10,000 nucleotides of DNA, taken from positions 1 to 10,000 of the forward strand of contig JABUQX010057237.1 in NCBI GenBank assembly GCA_015478945.1, written 5' to 3'. How positions within the stretch are numbered: position 1 is the first letter of the stretch; the number at the start of each line of letters is the position of its first letter. The translations under genes were made by a program, and so were the position numbers. The notes under the pieces were generated by a model. It saw only the letters and a list, made by a program, of their open reading frames with translations. It ran no database searches and was not told the origin of the DNA. This document shows, in pieces, positions 1-8,219 of the stretch. Source of the stretch: Trachelipus rathkii. Taxonomy: Eukaryota > Arthropoda > Malacostraca > Isopoda > Trachelipodidae.

Positions 1-148
1 AGAGTAATAAAGATATAGTAAGAGGGCTATCTAATGTTTGGTCTCAAGGCGAGTGTGTTATTTTTGCCACGAGCTATAATATAAATATATAAGCGCGATA
101 ATTCCTGAGACAGTATCATATTTTGGCCCAACAGGTAATATTTTGAAT

Positions 149-365
149 CTTCCTAGGGGCTTAGCCCCTATTTTATTGATGTCCTTTACCCTTGGTTTAC
201 CATGATATTTCGGCTTTTACCTTGCCGTACCATATATCGTGGGTCAAATTTGACCCACGTATTTTTTGTCCTTCCTTTAGGGACTTAGCCCGTTTTTTGA
301 TGTTTTGCCCTGTTTGACCATGATATTTCGCCTTGAACCTTTACCATATATCCATGATATTTTTG
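149..365. repeat. Imperfect tandem duplication, offset about 122 bp
   Basis: The stretch starting at 149 (cttcctaggggcttagccc) recurs in altered form from 271 (cttcctttagggacttagcc). The shared order continues: a ttgatgt word, a tttaccatgatatttcg-like word (tttgaccatgatatttcg in copy two), then a ttaccatatat-like word. The copies carry several substitutions and small indels, so the duplication is not recent. It lies outside the transposon arms and is probably a fragment of a host repeat. Confidence 0.7.
238..259. repeat. Perfect 22-bp palindrome
   Basis: The 11 bases cgtgggtcaaa are followed directly by their reverse complement tttgacccacg. It sits at the junction between the two flank duplicates and is not present in the second copy. 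It could form a cruciform or be a symmetric protein-binding site, but nothing else in the sequence indicates a function. Confidence 0.8.
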
Positions 366-823
366 GACGCCACAGCTAAACTTGATGGCTTTGATGTTTA
401 AACAAACACCGTAAGGAGTTCGTAGTGAGTTCTATTCCAGTGTTTCTATATAGGCTAATTAGATTGAGTGACCAGGAGATCGCAGGTACATAGATCGCAC
501 AAGGGAGTTGCAATCGAGTCCAAGGAGTGCAAGCTGTTGCCAGTGAGTGACACTAGTGCCATCGTGCCACATAGTGCACAAAACTACGCGTGACCTTTTT
601 CCCAGCCTTTTCTAGCCTCCCTGAGGCCCCAAATTGCACACACTAATATGGGATGATCTACCACCACTAGGATAGACGAAAGTAATGAGGAATCGAATGA
701 GCGTATATATACAATCTGCTAGAATATGCTTCCCTACTACGAGTTTGTATTTTTATAACACTTATACCACGAATGAATATATATCTAAAGAGTTTCAACA
801 CAGTTGAGACAGTGATCGCAAAC

Positions 824-984
824 GTTCCGAGTCCGAGTCCGATGTCCGCGTCCGCAGTGAACACCGTCGCGAAACGCCCTCCGCGGTGCGCCCGCAGGCG
901 CAATATTCCCCCCCGCCCGTGCGCCCGCAGGCGGCATATTTCGCGTAACCGTCGCCGCGTGCGTCCGCAGACGCAAAATCCCCG
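824..984 (+). repeat. GC-rich hairpin repeat block, left arm
   Basis: A GC island of about 160 bp inside an AT-rich arm. A word close to GTGCGCCCGCAGGCG occurs at 886-900 and 919-933, and as GTGCGTCCGCAGACG at 959-973, followed by caatatt, catattt and caaaatc respectively. Spacings are 33 and 40 bp. Each copy can fold on itself around a CGCA loop. Short ORFs across this block come from its base composition and repeats and are not treated as genes. Confidence 0.85.
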
Positions 985-1101
985 AGTGAACGAAAATATG
1001 ATATCAATGTAAACTATTCAAAGAATTTCTTTTCAATATACTATGAGTCATTCATTTTACTACAATTGTACGAAATTTTATTAAAACATATACTTTACAT
1101 A

Positions 1102-1620
1102 TCTAAAAGCAGTAATCAAGTAGAATCAATAGAGGTGTTATTACCTAACACCTTAGGGGATTAGTATGCTTTTGTTTACTGCTTTACTGCTTTAACCTCT
1201 TTACTTTTACTGCTTTAACTCATAATACTTACATACCTTAAAGCAAGTAAATCAGGTAAATCAATAGGGGTGTTACCTAACACCTAGGGGATTAGTTATG
1301 CTTTTGTTTTAATGCTTTACTGCTTTAACTCATGTTTTACTCTGCTTTAACTCATGTTTTACTGCTTTATCTAACTCACATGTTTTACTGCTTAACTCAT
1401 ATATTTATTTAACATTAATACCTTAAAGCAGTAATCAGTAAATCAATTACCTAACACCTAAGGATTAGTATGCTTTTTGTTTTACTGGCTTTACTGCTTT
1501 AAACTCTATGCTTACTGCTTTTTACTGCTTTTAACTCTCTGCTTTTACTCTTTAACTCTCTGGCTTTACTGCTTTAAACTCCCTGGCTTACTGCTTAACT
1601 CATATATTTATTTAGACATT
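1102..1620 (+). repeat. Higher-order tandem repeat, left arm (3 units)
   Basis: Each unit has a conserved head (an AAAGCAGTAATC-like word, TCAATAGAGG, a TGTTACCTAACA hairpin, CCTAGGGGATTAGTATGC) and a tail of short TTTACTGCTTTAACTC-type words in varying number, closing with an atatttatttaacatta-like word. Heads end near 1169, 1301 and 1473, so unit spacing is 132 and 172 bp. The third head has lost the left half of its hairpin. The same units occur in opposite orientation in the right arm. Confidence 0.88.
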
Positions 1621-1804
1621 ATGTTTTCTTTATATATTTTTTATTTTGTTTTATTACTTTTTATTTATTATTTTCTTTTTTATTTTGTTTTTAATTACTT
1701 TTTTTTATTTTTAATTTGTAATGTAAGAATAAAAAACAGACAGAGTTTTCGGTTATATTAAACATTTTATTTTATAAACATTGTACGCGAAATTTTATTA
1801 AAAC

Positions 1805-1915
1805 AATAACTTTACAGCTCCTTAAAACATGTAAAACAGTAAACTCAATAGAGGGTTGCTTATGCAACAAGGGGTTAAGTTAAGGTTTATGATTTACTGC
1901 TTTATCTGCTTTAAT
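1805..1915 (+). repeat. Diverged extra repeat unit inside left arm
   Basis: After the second ATTTTATTAAAAC word, the sequence repeats the plan of a unit head: an aacttta word, ccttaaaacatg, acagtaaactcaatagagg, a hairpin, aaggggttaag, then tttactgcttta-like tails. No counterpart is visible inside the right arm near 8660-8690, so this copy appears to lie just inside the paired region. The hairpin (gttgc, loop ttat, gcaac at 1855-1868) differs in sequence from that of the other units. Confidence 0.6.
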
Positions 1916-1950
1916 TAACACCGTCATTATTCATTATCTACTTGACGAGT

Positions 1951-2579
1951 ATGGATGTGAGAAATTTACGTTCCGAAGTCCGGCTACATGTCTTTTTGTA
2001 GCTGGGCCAACAGGTTGTGGTAAAACGCTTTCTATTATTAAATATTTTAAAGGAAAATGGAGAATTTTTTGAACCAAACCCCCTGTAAAAAATAATTATT
2101 GTGTTATATTATGTTATTCAGGAAAAATTTAAATGAATATTAAAGATGTGATTCAATTTCTATGGAAGGCATATACGATTTATAGTCGCTGATACAATAA
2201 TATGGATGGTCATAAAATCATTGTACTAGATGATTTAATGCACAAAATGAATTTGGAAATAGCAGAAGCGTTCACAGTTTATCTCACCATTCAAAATATC
2301 TCGTGTTTTTCATAACGCAGAAATATTTTTCATCAAAGCAACATATGCGAAGTGTTTCTTTAAACACACAGTATTTACCTGTTGTTGGACAGAGAAGGAG
2401 AACATGGTCAACATATATGTATTGGCTAGACTCAAATGTTTCCTCTTCAAAGGAAAGAGTTCTTAAAAGTATATAAAGAGGTAACTTCGATCCCTCACGG
2501 TTATTTTATGTGTGAACTTCACCCCAAACACGCACGAAGAGTGCTGCTCCGTACCAACATTCTGCCTTATGAGAGATAG
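1951..2579 (+). pseudogene. Polinton packaging ATPase (FtsK/HerA-like), broken
   Basis: This would be the motor that packages element DNA into a capsid, as in Polintons and adenovirus-like relatives. The Walker A motif GPTGCGKT is at 2004-2027 and Walker B, KIIVLDDLM, at about 2214-2240. Downstream are a sensor-type stretch (VFFITQKYF, about 2303-2330), a conserved MRSVSLN segment near 2347-2370, and the C-terminal TSIPHGYF and LLRTNILPYE motifs before the TAG at 2577-2579. The first stop is the TGA at 2070-2072, just after Walker A. At least three frame changes follow, one between Walker B and the sensor segment. The length, about 210 codons, is near normal for the family. The start is uncertain: ATG 1951 is in another frame from Walker A. 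It is the first gene after the left arm, with the small ORF 22 bp downstream. Confidence 0.88.
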
Positions 2580-2601
2580 AAACTGTATACATACTTGAAT
2601 A

Positions 2602-2919
2602 ATGAGTGCTCTATTGCAACAAGTTAATCTTACTTCTATAAAAAAATTAAAAAGGTTGAAACCGCATCCTGAAAAACATAAACTAATTAGTGAGGATGAG
2701 AAATTCATCCAGTGTGTATGTGAAAGTCTGTTTAAATCTTTAAAAGGAAATGTTCCTTTAAACAGGCCTCACGAAGGTAAAGCTACGTCGTTAATGAGAA
2801 ACAATCATTAAAAAATACTCTCCCTCCAACATTAAAAATTTGAACAATAAAACGAAGTACTACAGAGAGGAGGAGGAGTAATTCCCTGCCATTACTCTTT
2901 CCGTTATAGTCCGGCCTGA
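2602..2919 (+). pseudogene. Small Polinton-type ORF, function unknown
   Basis: ATG 2602 opens 69 codons to the TAA at 2809-2811. The product is basic and helical-looking, with FIQCVCESLFKSLKGNVPL in its second half. Past the stop, other frames hold a lysine-rich stretch, and the original frame resumes with RGGGVIP at 2866-2886 before the TGA at 2917-2919. From general familiarity with Polintons, I recognise a common short ORF with a GNVPL-like segment, basic helices and a glycine-rich tail between the ATPase and a longer ORF. Its role is not known to me. Two compensating frame changes or two in-frame stops interrupt it. The gene begins 22 bp after the ATPase stop, in keeping with compact packing. 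If the resemblance is wrong, only the 69-codon ORF is directly supported. Confidence 0.55.
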
Positions 2920-2926
2920 TAACTAA

Positions 2927-3890
2927 GTGGTTGTTATCCCCATACATGATGAAGGTTGCTGTAACTTCCATATAATGAGGTATGAGAAAATGAAGTATAT
3001 AAAAACAGCAATCTGTACTAGAATATCCAGAGTTCCTCAGATCATCAATTCACAACCTCAAATAATAGGCCAGTGTATTGGCGCAGCACTGTGTCAAATG
3101 CCACTAATCACAGTTTCCATCATTCCACCCCCATACACGCAGATATTACAGCCCAATGCATTGACAATACAACCTCTTTGTCACATCGCAGCCAAGTTGC
3201 ACCAACAGAATCCTTATATTGTGAACGACTCATTATCTTTACAGCAGCCTCTACCTCTTCCTAGCTTATATTGATCCTAAGTTGAACAGATAACCAAGAT
3301 AGAGAAAGAAGTGTCAGGATATTAAATTTCAGACAGTTAACATCCATGAGAAACGGCAATCTATATTCAGGATGCTCCAAACAAAAAAGTGATAGATCTT
3401 TTCAAGAACTGACCTACATTCCTCCCATACCTATTCCTGTTATCCGTTATGATATGTGATTATACCTAATAAGTAAACTAAGTGAAAAAATGAAGATAAA
3501 TAAAAATATCTAGAGGAGAGCTTCCCTATTAGAGTGCGTAAATCAGGAATAGCTTTATATAATATTTTAAAAGAACAATTATCTTTGAATGAAGCAGGAC
3601 AGTAGGGCAGATCGTAATTGATGATGAAATAGTTAAAGGATCAAATATTGTGGATTTGATAGCTGATCTCTCACGTAACTGGAAGAAAGGCCCCGTAAAA
3701 GGATGGAATGATATCAAACAGGAACTTCAGACTATTAATTTTCCCAGACTTTAATCTTAAATACACGCCGCCTAGCAGACTTAGATAATATCCCCATGGC
3801 CAAGACCTGACCAGGTCCATCAGCGCACTTCTTACGCTTCAGATAAATTTCATAAACGTGTTACAAGGAAGAAGAAGCACCTTATAATAA
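2927..3890 (+). pseudogene. Polinton-type ORF with GSNI C-terminal domain
   Basis: The reading opens with VVIPIHDE at about 2930-2953, following a GTG where a start codon would be expected. This resembles the KMVxIP start of a common but functionally uncharacterised Polinton protein. The middle (3000-3270) is rich in Pro, Ser, Thr and Gln and can be read in two overlapping frames, so it is probably a disordered linker. The best segment is at 3614-3751: VIDDEIVKGSNIVDLIADLS, then WKKGPVKGW. A frame change follows near 3750, after which a Pro/Arg-rich and then a Lys/Arg-rich tail (RVTRKKKH, near 3857-3880) can be read. Length is about 320 codons. Stops near 3275, 3602 and 3752 and several shifts break it. 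The GSNI segment recurs in Polinton-type proteins as far as I recall, but its role is unknown. A nucleic-acid-binding or structural role is only a guess from the basic tail. Confidence 0.6.
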
Positions 3891-3955
3891 ACATGAGTGG
3901 ATTAAATCGTATTATGTATTATCATATATTTATTTAGTTGTAATGCTTGTATATA

Positions 3956-3961
3956 AATAAA
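3956..3961 (+). promoter_or_regulatory. Candidate poly(A) signal AATAAA
   Basis: A canonical AATAAA lies about 70 bp after the end of the first three-gene block, followed by a T-rich stretch, just before the microsatellite and integrase gene. The context (tatataaataaaat) resembles the inner edge of the right arm near 8708-8723. The base composition makes chance occurrence easy, so this is a weak call based on position. Confidence 0.4.
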
Positions 3962-4018
3962 ATATGTTATTTTAGACCTTTTTCTTTAACCCTTTTAACT
4001 TTATAGCACATTTGGTAC

Positions 4019-4144
4019 ATATATAATATATATATTATATATATATATATATATATAATATATATCTTATATATATATCTATATAATATAATATTATCTC
4101 AAGTATATCGATTATAGTATATATATATATATATAGTATATATT
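4019..4144. repeat. TA dinucleotide microsatellite
   Basis: About 125 bp of nearly pure alternating T and A, with a few interruptions around 4066, 4079 and 4098-4118. It occupies the gap between the GSNI-type ORF and the integrase start at 4153, separating the upstream and downstream gene blocks. Such repeats are prone to slippage and to assembly error, so its exact length should not be trusted. Confidence 0.9.
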
Positions 4145-4152
4145 GTTTTTAC

Positions 4153-5253
4153 ATGGGGTCAGTAGCCAACATGGAGGCAAAGGAAGTAGTTGATAAGTAT
4201 TACTTCAATCTGAGGGAACCAAATAGTTTTTGGGGTTTCACTAGGTTTGCTTTAAGGTATCCTATATTGAGAAAAAAGAGTTAAAAGCATATTTAGAGGG
4301 CGAAGAGGCATTTACTCTTCATAAACCTGTAAGAAAAAAATTTCCTACCGCGGAAAACCATATCTCCGCAGCTCGATAGCATATGGCAGTTAGATTTAAC
4401 TGAAATGATTAAATATAGTTTCTTATAATGAAGGATTTCAATACATACTTTTTACAATTGACGTATACTCTAGATACTTGGGCTGAAGCCAATAAAAGAT
4501 AAAAGATCAGCTACAGTTGCCGATGCTGTACTTGAAATTATAAGGACGAGCGGAGAATACCAAAATCATTTTGGACAGATTCAGGAAGGAGTTTCAAGCC
4601 GAGAGTTTCAGGAGCTTGCTTCTGGGAGTATGGTAATATCAGCATTACAAATACAATTTTCCGTAAACAAGAGGCTATAAGTTGAAAGAGTACAGCGTAA
4701 AACTATTAAACGAGCGCATGCAATAGGTATTTTACTAAGATGAACACTTTTAAATATATTGATATAATCTGAAAACGATTCTAGACTTATTCTTATAACA
4801 GATCTTACCAATAGAACCATAAAACAACTCCATTAGAAATGTCAAAAACTAGAGGGCTGTAGAACACATCTATGTGAAAAAGAAAACAAAAAGAAAATTC
4901 AGGAATAAAGGTGAATGACTAGTAAGAGTATCTCGATCAGAGCAAATTTCAGAAAGGATATGAAGTGGATGGACCTAACGAGGTTTTTAAAGTTCACTAA
5001 TATCCCGAGCATTCCAACGTGATAGTTTAAAGTTATATTATCTGGAGGATTTAGATGGTGAAAAAATAAAAGGAGTGTTCTATCACAGATAAATCCATGA
5101 ATATGCTTCAACCCTGTAACTCATGAGTATAAAATTGAAAAAATATTGGCTACGAGAGGCAAAGGAAAAAATAAGCAGTTACTTGTGAAATGGAGGGGAT
5201 ATCCTGCCAAGTTTAATACTTATATAAAATCAAGTGAAGTTAAGAATCATTAA
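4153..5253 (+). pseudogene. Polinton integrase with chromodomain, broken
   Basis: A retroviral-type integrase that would cut and join the element's ends into host DNA. ATG 4153 opens 43 codons to a TAA near 4282-4284; the reading then shifts to a segment with EEAFTLHKPVRKKFP (4303-4347), typical just before the catalytic core. Core motifs are WQLDLTEM with the first Asp at 4393-4395, TIDVYSRYLG (about 4455-4485), FWTDSG with the second Asp at 4578-4580, and VERVQR with the Glu at 4684-4686. The second spacing is close to 35 residues, giving D,D-35-E. A C-terminal chromodomain is open without a break at 5125-5250, containing YKIEKIL and LVKWRGYP. The core carries several one-base frame changes, and 4740-5120 is the most damaged part. 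The catalytic triad codons all survive. The gene starts 9 bp after the TA repeat; the penton-like gene begins 20 bp after its stop. Confidence 0.93.
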
Positions 5254-5273
5254 TCAGTTGTCATTATACAATC

Positions 5274-6300
5274 ATGGAGAGTGTAGACCACTTTTATTTA
5301 ACTCTCCCGTCTTCAGCCTCTTTGGATTTACATCCTGATAATAAACTCTCGGATTTCCAACCTGTGTTAATGAATCGCTATACAACTTGAAACGAGAGGC
5401 ATTAACGAAGTAGGGATTATGGTGAAAATGATATTAAATATCGGACATCGATAATTTACCGTCACAATTATTCTGGAGAGGTAAACTAATAAGAAGTAAG
5501 AAGAAGTGTGAAACTTATATTAACAAAGTGGAAGAACTGGTTAATCTGAAAAGGCTACATTGGCGAAAAAGGGTGAATACGACAAACATCTTGCTACACA
5601 GAGAATACTTCTTTTGAGATTTTGCTCTGGCGACGAGCTTATCTTTAAATTCGGTGCCTGCTATGTTTCAGTCATTTAAACGACCTCTTTGATATGAGTA
5701 TTATGTGTAAGGATCCTGGTATACAAAACTGAAATGCGTAACTATGAAGATAAAGTAATAATATCTTTAAGATTAAAAGTAAGTGTAAACCTGCGAGACC
5801 GTGATACGTTTTTTCTCGAGCGGTCACAGTGGCAGCGTAAACATATTCGTTAAACGTGATGCGAGCTGGATATTACTTCATGAATAATCCCTACTGATGT
5901 TGAAGAGGTTATTACTATCTGTGGATGAATAAACCCTTGACTGGCTCATGAACATAAAAGACGAGCGCAGACCGAGTACTGCCATTATAGCATACATCCA
6001 ATCCGAGATGCTCACCGCATCCTGGTATGTGGCTTATGTAATATACCAAATATAAATTGGATCATCAATATGTAAGGTCATACTAAAGCTCCTTTATTAA
6101 GAGTAGTAATATTTTCCCAAAGAGAGTAATAGTTATAACATTCCTATATGTTCATTATCTTTACTTGAAATAGATGAAATTCTTGAACTCTGTACCAGCC
6201 GTGCATAATAAAAGGATGTAGATAGGAATTTCCAATTCCCTTTACAAGACCGGGGCAATTGTTATGCAAAGTTCATATTAGAAAGAAACAGATGCAGTAA
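5274..6300 (+). pseudogene. Penton-like (minor capsid-type) Polinton protein
   Basis: ATG 5274 opens 38 codons starting MESVDHFYLTLPSSASLD and then PDNKLSDF, the characteristic start of a Polinton protein that begins with FYLTLPSNSS-type residues. Stops and frame changes follow from 5388. Later recognisable pieces are an INKVEELVN segment near 5520, APLLRVVIF at 6088-6114, SLLEIDEILEL near 6160-6195, and a basic end (VHIRKKQ) with the TAA at 6298-6300. The total of about 340 codons suits the family. I call it penton-like because it sits before the small basic protein, the hexon-like gene and the protease, as the penton base gene does in adenoviruses. Which Polinton protein label (PX or another) applies is uncertain. 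The stretch 5700-6000 is so damaged that no motif could be placed. Confidence 0.7.
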
Positions 6301-6411
6301 TTACAGCATAATTGATTATATATAAGAGGTGTAGTCAGATATATATTTTTTCATTCATTAACATACTCTCACAGTGTAAAGATAGTAAAAGAAAGACACT
6401 CCTGTAATAAT

Positions 6412-6712
6412 ATGGACGAAGAACGGGTATTCAGAGGAACAAAATGCAGAGGGGGTATGGTCTTATGGATTTTTCGCCAAGCTATGGAGAAGTGCAAGGC
6501 CTCTACTAAAGCTTTTGAAGATAGTAAAAAAGCTATAAGAACAGGTTTGCATACATATTCATGATATTGCGGCAGGAAATATCCTCGTGCATGCATTAAA
6601 AGACGTATTGCCGATGTTTCAGAATGAGATGTTGGATGATGTTAAGCATAAAATAAGACGTAAAATGTCAGGTCAAGGACGAGGGGGCAAGAAGATTGTC
6701 ATAAAGAAATAG
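6412..6712 (+). pseudogene. Small basic virion protein, pVI/pX-like
   Basis: ATG 6412 begins MDEERVFRGTKC. The resemblance to a short Polinton/adintovirus protein then runs through other frames: a WRSARPLLKLLKIVKKL segment at about 6481-6531, AAGNILVHALKDVLP at about 6570-6615, and a final basic piece ending MSGQGRGGKKIVIKK with the TAG at 6710-6712. Length is about 100 codons, and the product is strongly basic and glycine-rich at its end. Small proteins of this kind lie between penton and hexon genes and are compared with adenovirus core or cement proteins pX and pVI. Two or more one-base shifts break it. The last segment contains a site matching the adenain consensus, listed separately. The gene lies 111 bp after the penton-like gene and 143 bp before the hexon-like gene. 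Confidence 0.72.
6665..6679 (+). other. Predicted adenain-type cleavage site MSGQ/G
   Basis: The codons for Met-Ser-Gly-Gln-Gly fit the adenovirus protease consensus of Met, Ile or Leu, any residue, Gly, any residue, then Gly, with cleavage before the last Gly. It lies in the last intact segment of the small basic protein and would release an 11-residue C-terminal peptide, GRGGKKIVIKK. The match is direct; use as a cleavage site is inferred from the protease gene at 8220-8664. Confidence 0.5.
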
Positions 6713-6855
6713 GCTAAGCGGAAAAAACCTCTAAAGAAAAATGTATTGATGTATTTGCTATTTAATTACTAACTGATAACTTTTATACGAGCTGTGTATA
6801 TAAGTAAGGTTTTCATGAAAATGTTCATTATACGACCAGAGCTCGCACATGCAAG

Positions 6856-8210
6856 ATGCATTTCTTTCATCCTTCTAGTCCTGATTGTTGTAAGAGTTAA
6901 TTGGATCTCTCTTCTCCATGAACCCTACACAGATTAGCGTTAGCGAGTCCAACTTTATCAGTATTTAAATCCTCTGCATCAAGTTACCATACAGATGTTC
7001 CTCTAGAGTTCAATATTCCAGGCATTCTGATCAGTACTTAGATCCCTCTAATGTGTTTTATATGTAAAACGAAATTGAACAAGAAACCTGATGGTAACAT
7101 TTGATCTTCCTACGGTTGATTGACCATATAGTATATCATGAATTCAAATTCCTGTATACATGTTTAACCCAGGGGTGAAGTCTACTAAATTAAACGGAAC
7201 TTCACTAGGTGCATCAGCGGCTAATTAATTCCTTGATAGAGCTATCATAGATACATTTGCTAAATATTCAGACGAAATGCTAAACAATCTCATCTTCAAT
7301 ATGGGTTTTTTACAGTTTCCAAAAGATGAAGCTTGCACATATAGATAAAGGCAGCTAAAGTCATTAATACATACTTATGCAAATTTACGGTCGATTAAAT
7401 GGCGATATCTTCTCTCAAGAAAGACTCATTCTACCTTCTGTAGATACTAGAATCATTTTAACCCGATCAAAATCCTAAATTTGCTTTAAAAATAAAAAGT
7501 AAACCTACTGCTGCTACAGCTGTATGTCCTGAACCTGTTTTCAAACTGCTGGAGGCTTAAACCATCTCTATGTTTTAGAAAAGTGGAAATTATCACACAA
7601 GCGACAATTTGGAAATTGAAATTCGCTTTTGAATACGACAGCAAGTACCCTATTAAGAAGAGTTGAAACCAAGATATTTAAATTTCACTCAAGGATTATC
7701 GAGTAATTAATATCCCTAACATTGTGAACGGAAATTTACCACAGAAAGTATAATAGGATTGTGGACATGAAGCCTACTACTTCCGGGAATTTAATAATAA
7801 AAGTCACCCTTAAATTCACACCTTTTCGGACTTAAGGCATCCAGTTTTACAATTGGAATGGACTACCTCACGGACGTGATTAGAAATGTTTTACAACGGA
7901 GACCTATCTCTCTGTACGCGCCTTTTTACGACTTAATAGCCAACATACTGTATCATGTAATGATAGCGGGACAGGTTTAAATCTTGAAGAATACGCCAAA
8001 GAATAGTAATTTATATGCGTACGATCCTACTGCAGACCTTTCAGCTTGTAAACGCCTATCATTTTAAACATTTTTGAGAAAGAGGCACCATAGACTAAGT
8101 CTGCTCTTTTGGGATCGAGTTCTACAATCGCCCATCAACTGTAGTAGGTCTATCTATGAGCCAATCCTCAACTCATTGAAATTGACAGAGTAGGCAACGT
8201 AACTTTTTGA
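6856..8210 (+). pseudogene. Hexon-like (major capsid-type) Polinton protein
   Basis: ATG 6856 begins MHFFHPSSPDCCKS, then a TAA at 6898-6900 followed in the same frame by LDLSS. This matches the ELDLFSVPPTQ-type opening of the Polinton family listed in databases under the name F54H12.2-like. Further pieces are TDVPLEFNIPG near 6991-7024, DRAIIDTFAKYSDEMLNNL near 7236-7292, NGDIFSQERLILPSVDTRI (about 7399-7455), a KYPI segment near 7646, GNLPQKV near 7730, a tract around LYAYDPTADLSACK (8010-8052), and the final IEIDRVGNVTF with the TGA at 8208-8210. About 450 codons is normal for the family. Stops and shifts occur throughout. I infer a double-jelly-roll major capsid role from its place before the protease and from general knowledge of Polintons; exchange of labels with the penton-like gene is possible. 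The protease ATG follows 9 bp after its stop. Confidence 0.72.
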
Positions 8211-8219
8211 ATTATTAAG

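Larger units (their letters stand above)
1..754. other. Left flank, no recognisable gene
   Basis: This AT-rich stretch has no convincing coding region on either strand. It contains a partial duplication of about 90-100 bp and a 22-bp palindrome, listed separately. It precedes the first base (755) that pairs with the right inverted repeat. Because the right repeat is cut by the window edge, the last tens of bases before 755 could still belong to the element. Polintons usually start with AG, and an AG at 742-743 is one candidate terminus. Confidence 0.55.
755..1804 (+). repeat. Left terminal inverted repeat
   Basis: Read inward from 755, this arm matches the reverse complement of the window end, beginning with ATAACACTTATA. 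Shared landmarks in order are the ATATATATCTAAAGAGTT word, CAGTTGAGACAGTGATCGC, a GC-rich block, ACGAAATTTTATTAAAAC, the higher-order repeat, and an inner T-rich stretch ending with a second ATTTTATTAAAAC-like word near 1790-1804. The arms differ by many one-base indels and by repeat number. The inner end is set where similarity to the 8690 region stops. The outer end may lie left of 755. Confidence 0.9.

Noticed and set aside
773..1012. Overlapping open frames of 60-80 codons on both strands in the GC-rich part of the left arm, and their partners at 9699-9968
   Set aside because: They coincide with the GC-rich tandem repeat, read as Arg/Pro/Ala-rich low-complexity protein in several frames and on both strands, and lack any domain. 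Repeat composition explains them.
1477..1761. 94-codon open frame rich in Phe, Leu and Tyr that looks like a membrane protein
   Set aside because: It is a translation of the TTTACTGCTTTAACTC-type tandem repeat and the following T-rich stretch, so its hydrophobicity follows from base composition.
2463..2971. Minus-strand open frames at 2463-2708 and 2783-2971
   Set aside because: They are shadows of the ATPase end and the small ORF on the + strand, with no motif of their own.
4608..5111. Two 70-codon open frames on the minus strand (4608-4820 and 4899-5111)
   Set aside because: They lie opposite the integrase remnant, whose motifs are clear on the + strand, and have no recognisable protein feature.
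4153..5253. LTR retrotransposon (chromovirus) as the source of the integrase
   Set aside because: No reverse transcriptase, RNase H, gag or direct LTRs are present. The neighbouring ATPase, capsid-type and protease genes inside long inverted repeats identify a Polinton.
6369..6596. 75-codon minus-strand open frame
   Set aside because: It lies opposite the small basic protein gene, whose + strand pieces match a Polinton family; the minus frame has no recognisable feature.
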